Positions 56,712 to 64,000 of a stretch of DNA of 64,000 nucleotides are shown piece after piece (position 1 is the first letter of the stretch; each line of letters starts with the position of its first letter). The notes under the pieces were generated by a model. It did not search any database and had not been told where the DNA came from. It saw nothing but the letters and a program-made list of their open reading frames with translations. Origin of the DNA: Turbatrix aceti (lineage: Eukaryota > Nematoda > Chromadorea > Rhabditida > Panagrolaimidae); assembly GCA_963969345.1 (NCBI GenBank), contig OZ017767.1, forward strand, positions 8,807,547 to 8,871,546, given 5' to 3'. The translations under genes were made by a program, and so were the position numbers.

Positions 56712-57778
56712 ATGTCGGTTTACGATCTCGTAACCACGTGGCTTATCTTTCCCGTCGTGCGTTTTCTTGCAACGATCAAAAATGCTATGGTAAGCTGGCT
56801 GTTTTATTGGAATGTTGTTTTTTGCGTTTGACGGGCTCTCGGTTTTGTTTTGCGATATCTGTGCGTTGTTTTCTTTTCAGACGATCAGCTTCGTTCCGAT
56901 TGGTGACGAAGAAAGAATTTTCGACGACGGGCAATTTTACGAGTTTGACAGCGAACGGGTGAGTTGTTTTCTGCTTTTTTTTGTGGATTCTGATGAATGT
57001 GATTTTTTAGGCCATGGCTGAGGCTTCCAACGACGAGTTTCAAGTCTGGGTGGATGCGACACGTTCATACGAAACCTTGGATATTGTAATGGGTTTTTAT
57101 GAATTTCACGATCAATTTTTACGGTTTTTAGCCATATACCCCCGAAATAGTTGAATTGAAGAAGCAGTACGAGTTGCCTTGCTGGCTTTTCGGTAAACAT
57201 GAACTGCAGAAAACTCCGACGAAGACTTCGCCAACCGAAAACGACGGTCACTCGCCGATGAATCAGAACGAATCTTCGAAAAACACGTCCCCGGAACGCG
57301 TTCGTCGGAGGAATGAGTCACAAGAAGCCTCGCCGCAGTCGGCCGTGCCCAGCAATTGTGAGTTACGATTGATCTTTGGCCTAAAATTCAGAAAAAGCTT
57401 TTTTTATTCTTTTTGATGCAAAAAAGGCACTGTTGATCAAATTTGACCAAAAAACCTAAATTTTCAGCGGAGAGCAGCTGCCGGTCGATGCCGACCAGAG
57501 CGCCGTACCTGAAAGTCCTCGACGGCGTGGAGAGCGTGTCGAAGCGGATGTCCGTCCTCAGCGAGCAGTACGACGCCGGCGTCGCCGAGTGGGAGGCCCT
57601 GATCGCGGAGCGGAAGCGGACCTGCGCCGCCTACGAAAAGTGCCAGGGCCAGCTCGGGGACTACAAAAAGGCCAACGACGCCGTGACCAAGGAGCTGCAG
57701 GCCGCCGTCCTCGAACTCGACATCCAGCTCACCGAGATGCGCTCCCTCATCGGCGGCTACTACGAGGACCAGCGCTGA
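56712..57778 (+). CDS. Unrecognised coiled-coil protein, 255 residues
   Basis: Five exons (56712-56789, 56881-56958, 57011-57085, 57132-57357, 57468-57778), all in phase. The N-terminus is hydrophobic (MSVYDLVTTWLIFPVVRFLA) and may be an amphipathic or membrane-associated helix. Then come an acidic region with TISFVPIGDEERIFDDGQFY, a Ser/Pro/Asn-rich linker with KTSPTENDGHSPMNQNESS, and a C-terminal coiled coil of about 85 residues (YLKVLDGVESVSKRMSVLSE through ELDIQLTEMRSLIGGYYEDQ). It could be a small trafficking-complex subunit, but no family is recognised. The last exon is markedly more GC-rich than its neighbours. Confidence 0.7.
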
Positions 57779-57975
57779 GCGAGGAGGGGCGCGGCCTTTT
57801 TCTGTGAATCCAGATAAATTTATTTTTAACGGTTTTTTGGGTTTTGAGGCCCAAAATGCCAAAATCGGGGTCTGAATGGTTTTTATAAAATTCCCAGCGC
57901 CACAGTTTTCCAATTTGTACGGATCCGCAGTTTATGGCTCATTCACAGTTAATCTCACGAAATACAGGCAAAAAG

Positions 57976-58394
57976 TCAGATCTCGCCGTACTTCTTGGCG
58001 ATCTTCGTGCGGAACTTGTCAAACTTCTTCAGAGTCCCTGAAAAGTCGGCAGTTTCCCTCTTTTGCCTCCAAAAATCCCCAGAAACTCACACTGGTGCTG
58101 GTAAAAGCTGCCGTAGGCCGCGGGCCGGGCGGAGGTGTTGTAGACGTTGGGGTCGTGCTGGGACCCCTCGGACTGCCTCGACTCGGGCTCGTTCTCGAAC
58201 TCGATGCGGAGCCGGCACGCCTGCGGGCGGAACGGGGTCGCCGGCTTGCGGGGCGTCTCCGGAGCGGTCGGGGGCTGGGCGAAGCTGCCGCCAAAGTTGA
58301 TGGCCGGGGCGGGGTGCCGGGGCGTGGGGGGTCCGGAGCCGAGCGAGGCGCCGAACTTGGGGGTCGAGGGGGGCTGTCGGGAGCTGCCGAACAT
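57976..58394 (-). CDS. Small Pro-rich protein with basic C-terminal helix, 121 residues
   Basis: Two exons (58394-58091, donor GTGAGT; 58037-57976) in phase. The first exon is Pro/Ser/Thr-rich with several TP sites (STPKFG, PTPRHP, ETPRKP, ATPFRP), then LRIEFENEPESRQSEGSQHD and NVYNTSARPAAYGSFYQHQ. The second exon encodes TLKKFDKFRTKIAKKYGEI, a basic helix. The repeated S/T-P sites suggest a proline-directed kinase substrate, perhaps cytoskeletal. The frames read in the other two phases over this GC-rich exon are shadows. Convergent with the coiled-coil gene. No family recognised. Confidence 0.65.
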
Positions 58395-59084
58395 GGCGAT
58401 CGCGAGGAGCGGTGATTGTGACTGACGGATCGTGCGTCGTCGTCTGAGGAGAAGGACGATGACTGACTGCTGGCCATGTCGATCGGGCGGCCACTGGGCG
58501 GGAAGGGATCGATTGGATGCGCCGGGTCACTCGCGAGCGTCAAAAAAAGTGATCGTTACTCGCGTGTTTTTTTCTTCAACTTTCGGTACGAAAAAAGCGC
58601 TTTTTACATTTTTGAACGCACAAATCTACTTTTGAAAAAAAGCTAAAAATTTTTAGTCTAAATAACTTTTCTTAACCGTAAAAATTTACTTTTTAGTCAA
58701 AAACAATTCATCGTGAAAAAAAATTTCATTGTAATCTAAAATTTTGGTTTAAAAAAATTTTAATCGTAAAATTCGCACAACTTTTCGCACGAAAAAACAC
58801 ATTCTGGGGAACATACAATTTTTGAACTTAAAAATAATTTTTGAATTGCAAAAAAACATTTTTTTGTTTTTGAAACCGTAAAAAAATTATTTTGGTAATT
58901 TTCAACCAAAAAAAATATTTTTTTTGCTAAAAACCCATTTTTAATCGTAAAAATCAAAGAACGTAATTTTTTTTATCATGAATACTTTATTTATTCATCA
59001 TAACATGCATACAAAAAAACAAAAAAATGATCTCCAAATATTGAGTGACTCAAGTTGCCGAACATGTTCATTTCAGAATCAGAA
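58395..59084. other. Gap upstream of the small Pro-rich gene and downstream of SF3B2
   Basis: 58395-58560 is GC-rich and may be promoter/5' UTR. 58600-58970 is AT-rich with repeated AACCGTAAAAA words. No gene seen. Confidence 0.45.
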
Positions 59085-62000
59085 TCAGAATTTGAAGTCC
59101 TTGTGCTTCTTTCCGTGCTGATCCTTGGATGACTTTTTCTGTTCCTGAGCCTTGCGTTTTCTCTAAAAACCACAACAATTCATAAAACTTTTTTTTTCGC
59201 CTTTAAAAAAACTCACATTCTGCTTCGACAGATGATCAGCCAGGAGATCCGAGACGTCTTCGCCATCTCCGGAGGCCGCTGTCCGCCGATTTGCGTCCTT
59301 GCGAATCTGTTCTTCGTACTTTGCTTCGAGGACTTTTTTGCTCGTAATGTCCAGTTCCTCAGGATTGAGCGAAACGTCCACGGAATCGTAATTTTTCTTC
59401 TGAAAAAAAAGAAAAAAAACGGTAAAAACATGCTTTTCACCCCCAAAAAAAACCCACCGCAAGATCGTAAACATGGGTAGAAGCCATGATTCCCTGGGAT
59501 CTGAGATTGTCGACGCGCTTTTCGGGCAGAACTGCGTAAAGATGGGGTGTGTCTTCGCCTCCGACGCTCGACTCATCGGTCCGCTTTTTGCGAAGTTCGA
59601 TGCCATCCGGCGTTTCGAGTCCTGCAACCGAAGAGATGCCGCTCGGCGTCGCGTATCCCTCTGTCGGGACAGGTGTTTCGTAGCCGGGTCCTGCGTCGGA
59701 CGGTCTGAGGCCTTCTTCCTCCTCCTCGCCTTCCTGCTCTTCTTCGGACTCGGATTCTTCTTCTTCGATGTCGAGGAACTCTCCCCAGTGCTGTCTGTCG
59801 ATGTCTTGGTCATCGTCAAAGTCTTCGACGCGATGTGCCTAAAAATGATTTGTGAACGTAAAATACAATAAAAAAATTTTCGGAACAATTTTTTTTGGCA
59901 GAAAAACACTTTTTTTGGATCATAAAAATTAAAAATACTTTTTTTGTTAAAAAAAACATTTTTTTTGAAAAAAACTATTTTTGAAGCAAATAATAAATAA
60001 TTTTATGTAAAAAAAAAAACCATATTTAATCTACAAAAAATTTGTTTTGAAACGAAAAACAGTACAATTTTCCAATTTTTTGAAAAAAAAGTTGTTTTTT
60101 TTTTCGATAAAAAATACAAAAAATTCGATAAAAAATCTAATTTTTGACCTAAACCACATTTCTACCGCTAAAAAATTTATTTTAGCACAAATTGGTTTAA
60201 AATTCTAATTCTTGCTAAAAAAAAGTAATTTTTGGGCTAAAAAAACATTTTTAACCGTAAAAATCACAAAAAAAAACTAATTATCATGTATGCAAATTTC
60301 CACACTTTCACTCTACCCCTCTTCCCGTATTCATTCGGCGGCATTCACCCTCCAAACACTCGCTCGCTACGACTGCGCGACTATCATCGCCTGCCCGACT
60401 GCTACGGCGTTCCTACCAGGCGTTTCCTTTTTTTTATTCTTTTGTTTTCTCTTCTCGAGATCCACGAGATAACCAATCCCTTAGAATGCTGGCCATTCTG
60501 AGTCTGATAGTCTTGCTGCCATTTATTTTCACGACTCCTTATATCATGTTTAACTGTAAGAAAAGGAGCAAATCTATATTACTGGTCGGCGAAAGCAACA
60601 CTACTCTCGATGGTTGTATGTTTTTTTTTTCTATATTTTTTGGGGTTCTATCGTAATTTTTTTTCAGCCCAAGCCCCACCACCGAAGCCCGGCTACAATC
60701 CTCCGCCTCCCAATGTTCCGGTTGGTCCGAAGCATAAGGGCGACGACGACACCCTTCGAGACGTCAAATCCATCGAAAAAGACCCTATTTTGCCTCCGAA
60801 ATAAACCATAAATCTCGATTAATCCGATTTTTCCCAAAAAAACCAACCTCAATGCCAAAGACGTCGCCGTAGAGCGGTTTTCCGTACTCATCGACGGGCG
60901 GCTTTCCCCAGCCTCCGGCATGGTAGCCAAACGAGCAGCCCTCGGGTATGCGACAGTTGAGACCCGGAATTTTGAGATTGGGATACGACGGCGGAGGTCC
61001 GTAGCGCTGCATCGCAATGAGCCATGGCGGAGGGAAGCGATTGGCGTTCGGTCCGATGGGCATGCCGAGCGCGATGCGGAGTTCGTCGGTCAGCTGGCCG
61101 GGCTTTTTGTCCTTCATCTGCGCTTCGAGTTCCTTGCCTTCGTAGTAGAGCTCGCCCATCTTGGTGAGCAGGGGCTTCGTCTGCCACTTGAAGAAGGCGT
61201 CGTGCAGCTTCTGGTAGTCGATGTCGATCTTGCCCATCTTCGGACGCACGCGTTCACGCATCTTGGATTTTAGGCTTTGGGCTTCTTCCTGGAAAAATTT
61301 TGAGCAATTGAAACAGAAAATTTTGATTTCAAAAAAAAATTACCCAAAAAATTCACTTTCAAGATAAATAAAAAAAAATTTTTACTCCAAAAAAATCTGG
61401 CGTAAAAATTGATTTCAAAAAACAATTTTATGACTCAAAACGATTTATTTTTCGAAAATGGACTTTCAAAGCAAACATTTTTACGAAAAAAAAATTTACA
61501 TAAAATAAAGATACTTCGATTCAACTTTTTTTGCCACATTTTATTTTTTTACATCGTAAAAATTTATTTTTAAAACAAAAAAACTAATTTTAGCCTCAAA
61601 AATTTTATCTGTCGTAAAAATTTTTTTTTATCTAATCGTTAATCACAAAAAAACTTTTATTTTAGTCCAAAAAAAATTTTGGTCAATTTTTGTGTTTTTT
61701 TGCCCAAAAAATATTTCATTAAAAAAATCTGCTTATAGCACAAAAAAGCCATATATTTGTTTTTGTATTCCGAACCAACCTTTTCCCAAGCAGTCTCTCT
61801 CATTTCCATGATTCCAGTTCGCTTGATGAAATCCGGCAGATCAAAAGGAGCCCTTTCAAATCCACGCTTTCCAGCGAGGTACTTCCGCTTGGCATTCCAG
61901 TGCTTCGGAATAGGCACGGTGTTACGGTAGGTTTTGAGGTCCACGAGCAGGAAAGGATCCCTGGACGTGATGTCAGCCCACTCGACGATATCAGCTCGCT

Positions 62001-63153
62001 CAGCGTACGCTTTCAGGACAGCAATCGACGGCATCATGGCCTTCCGGAGCTTCTTTCGACTCACGTTCACGGCTTCGCCTGCTGCTTCCAGTTCTTTCTG
62101 CAATAAAATGGGGTGAAAATGGAATTTTTAGGCCAAAAACGGGTGAAAATAAAATTTTAGGCCAAATCGGGACAAAAAATTAATTTTTTTAAAGGTAAAC
62201 TCACTCGTTTTTCTTGAATTTCTTCCTGAAGAATTTGTTCAGACAGGGCAGCTTTTGATTCTGTGCTTTCGAGCTCTTTGTTACGGTAGTATCGACGGCG
62301 TTCATTTTCGAATAATTCGATGGGTTTTGGCTGAAATTGTGGATTTTCAGAAACAAAGTGTTAGTTGTACATTTTTTACGATGAAAATGGAAAAAAACGC
62401 AAAAACAAGCAAAACTAAAAAAAAATATATAAAAACAAGCCTAAAAACGTAAAAATGATCGTAAAAAGCAATCAATCGTAAAAATAGTATCTTACACATT
62501 TTTCTCAACCGTAAACAAAGTAACATTATTCTTAATCGATTTTTGGGCATAATATCTGCGTTTTAGCATTATTTTCCGTTCAAAAAGCATAGAAACCAGC
62601 TCATTTGACAGTTTTAAACTCCGAAAATTCACAAAAACGCTCAAAACAGTAAAACAAGCAAAAAACCAACCTTGAAAGCCTCAAAAACAGTTTCGAAGAC
62701 TTTGAGCTCTGGCTCGTCAAGCTTGGCTTCCTCCGGGACGTATTCCACCTGAACGCCACCCTTGACATCGACATGCCCGTTTTCTTGCCCACCTTGTGCA
62801 TCCGCCGGAGCAGTAGATGACACATCACCATTTTCGTCGGTAACTTTGTCGGAATCCGACTGTTCTGTTGGTTCGTCGTTTTCCTTGGGTTCGTCGACGA
62901 CGTTTCCGTTGATGCCGACGTCGCCAGCTTTGCCCTTCCGCTTCTTGGACTCCTTCTTCTTCTTGTTCTTCCTTCGAAGTCGTTCGATTTCCTGAAAAAC
63001 AAGCTCATCCGTCCGGTTAAAATAGAAAAACGGTCAAAAACAAACTTTTAGCTGTTTGGCGGTGGCTTCCTGCTGCTGTTCGTCATCGTCGTTGACGACG
63101 TCGTTATCATCGTCACCGTGTTCGTGGGTATAGCCGTTGAGTTGTTCAGACAT
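59085..63153 (-). CDS. Splicing factor 3B subunit 2 (SF3B2/SAP145)
   Basis: Eight exons (63153-63046, 62991-62671, 62330-62205, 62097-61780, 61288-60848, 59838-59458, 59399-59217, 59162-59085), all phase 0, give 651 residues. The vertebrate N-terminal extension is shorter here. Strongly conserved blocks: VPIPKHWNAKRKYLAGKRG, PFDLPDFIKRTGIMEMRE, RVRPKMGKIDIDYQKLHDAF, the PSP domain (FPPPWLIAMQRYGPPPSYPN, FGYHAGGWGKPPVDEYGKPL), LYAVLPEKR and a C-terminus ending KKHKDFKF. SF3B2 is part of the U2 snRNP SF3b complex and contacts pre-mRNA near the branch site with SF3B4. A small gene lies inside the 1-kb intron 60847-59839 on the plus strand. Confidence 0.97.
59880..60285. repeat. A-rich low-complexity part of SF3B2 intron 5
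   Basis: Long runs of AAAAAACATTTTT and CCGTAAAAAT words. No gene on either strand up to the nested gene region. Confidence 0.4.
60486..60804 (+). CDS. Small Pro-rich secreted or membrane peptide nested in SF3B2 intron
   Basis: Two exons (60486-60555, donor GTAAGA; 60668-60804) give 68 residues. The N-terminus is a strong hydrophobic signal or anchor (MLAILSLIVLLPFIFTTPYI). The mature part is SQAPPPKPGYNPPPPNVPVG, then a charged end (KGDDDTLRDVKSIEKDPILP). This donor is the only one that keeps the phase with the clean TTTTTTTTCAG acceptor. The gene lies on the opposite strand inside an SF3B2 intron, ending 43 bp before the neighbouring SF3B2 exon; AATAAA overlaps the stop. A TATA-like element is not obvious. 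Function unknown. Confidence 0.6.
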
Positions 63154-63330
63154 AACAAATACTCTGCCGAAAGAAAAAACAGGGAGATCAATACGAGCGA
63201 GAAAAAGTCTTCGTCCAAAACACGGAAGAGTTGCGTGCTTTATTTTTGTCGTCGTTTGCGAACGCGCGCGCGCAGCGCGCAGCACACGCCGCAGTTCGGG
63301 GTTCTCGACACGAATAAAAATGTTTATAAA

Positions 63331-63591
63331 AACGCCCAAATAGACAAAAGAAGTCAACAACTTGAAGAAGAACGAAAAGATCGCATCGCGTGTATAAAAC
63401 GAGAAATCGAAGAAGAAATACTCGAGTTGTCGCGCTACAGGACGTCCTCTCGTCAGTTTCCTTCAAAAAAAATGTACCTGAGAGAGTTAAGCAAATCAGT
63501 GTTATTTCCGTTAGATCCGTCATCTCCATTATCAAAATATACATTACGTTTTCCGACCTTACCAAAAGCGTTGCACGAAGCCGAACACTAA
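63331..63591 (+). pseudogene. Fragment of the Cys/His-cluster family (member 4, coiled-coil part)
   Basis: The frame NAQIDKRSQQLEEERKDRIA, continuing CIKREIEEEILEL, matches the coiled-coil region of members 2 and 3 (ANARINQRIRDLEDERRDLM, then GIKREYEMKIYEL). Past about 63450 the similarity ends and the frame runs to a stop at 63589-63591 without the core or Cys/His module. No first exon of the 58-nt type is visible upstream, where the SF3B2 promoter lies. It is best read as a truncated or decayed copy, unless later exons lie beyond the window. Confidence 0.55.
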
Positions 63592-64000
63592 TGCGAAACC
63601 ACAATTCGATTCGATTTGGTAAAATTGCGGAAGCTCAAAGATGCCAAAAATGACATTTTTCTATTTTTTACCCTAAAGACGTGGCGTTTTTTTACGCAAA
63701 AATAGTGCGTAAAAAATTATCGATTACTTAAAAAAATAAGGGGTTTCTACGGCAAAGACGACCAAAAACCGAATTTTAAAAACACCAAATTTGTCAAAAA
63801 AAAAAGAAACGTTGATTTCGGCATTTTTTGAGGTAATGACCCCTCATTTTTTTGCATTCCACATCTATTTATGCTAATTCGTTTACACGCCTATTTTTCT
63901 CGGCCACTAACTTTCTCGCGACGTATTTTTATTCTCGACTCAAGGATCAGCAACGTTGTGCCGTCTCTGACAGTACACTGCCTAGTGCCAACTACGAATT
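63592..64000. repeat. Window end with foldback-element fragment
   Basis: 63780-63900 contains TTTCGGCATTTTTTGAGGTAATGACCC, matching the centre of the foldback element. As at family members 1 and 3, this element lies beside a copy of the Cys/His family. The last bases show no gene. Confidence 0.5.

Noticed and set aside
58019..58543. Ser/Pro/Arg-rich frames in the other phases of the small Pro-rich gene
   Set aside because: Only the phase from 58394 joins a second exon cleanly and has lower compositional bias.
1..64000. tRNA, rRNA, spliced-leader or CRISPR features
   Set aside because: No convincing tRNA B-box with cloverleaf, no SL1-like sequence, and no regular spacer arrays were seen by eye.

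Overview
This is a eukaryotic nuclear window, almost certainly from a rhabditid-type nematode. Short introns end in a T-rich tract plus CAG. The cytochrome c is very close to Caenorhabditis cytochrome c. Nematode-style small secreted families (transthyretin-like, Gly/Gln/Tyr-rich peptides) are present. The inserts are non-autonomous DNA elements and a solo LTR. No operons, tRNAs, rRNAs or CRISPR arrays were seen. Intron/exon joins were derived by hand from GT/AG sites and reading phase. Multi-exon genes are listed by full span, with exon limits in the evidence.

Layout. 0-7.2 kb: three tandem plus-strand members of an unrecognised gene family (coiled coil, conserved core, C-terminal Cys/His cluster), with a candidate 7TM receptor on the minus strand between the first two. 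A fourth, partial member lies at the far right end. 9-11.5 kb: two small secreted-protein genes, then a 349-bp hAT-like MITE with perfect 8-bp target duplications. 12.3-18.9 kb: GRWD1 (minus) and MCM2 (plus) diverge from a shared 573-bp gap carrying an E2F-like site. The MCM2 reading frame is interrupted by two single extra bases and lacks the usual C-terminal domain. 19.9-21 kb: a mucin-like membrane protein. 21-36.3 kb: a giant minus-strand cubilin gene whose second intron contains the complete cytochrome c gene on the opposite strand.

37.5-40.6 kb: an AIFM3-like Rieske/FAD oxidoreductase with a 563-bp solo LTR in its fourth intron. 41.5-46.9 kb: small secreted genes: a divergently oriented pair of Gly/Gln-rich peptides (possible antimicrobial peptides), two transthyretin-like proteins and an orphan. 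47.6-51.9 kb: NADH-cytochrome b5 reductase with at least four alternative first exons, three of them encoding N-myristoylation signals and one a membrane helix. 52.2-56.2 kb: CEBPZ/NOC1, with a 575-bp foldback element in an intron. 56.7-58.4 kb: two small unrecognised genes. 59-63.2 kb: SF3B2 (minus), with a small secreted or membrane gene nested in one intron.

The housekeeping genes lean toward nuclear functions: GRWD1 and CEBPZ in ribosome biogenesis, MCM2 in replication licensing, SF3B2 in splicing. Three others are mitochondrial or redox genes: cytochrome c, AIFM3 and CYB5R. Beyond the genes, the pentamer AACTG is strongly strand-biased in non-coding DNA from about 29 to 57 kb, independent of gene direction. 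Several dispersed repeat families (foldback element, GTAAC-rich intron repeat, GCGCACGC/GGTCTC motif) recur across the window.
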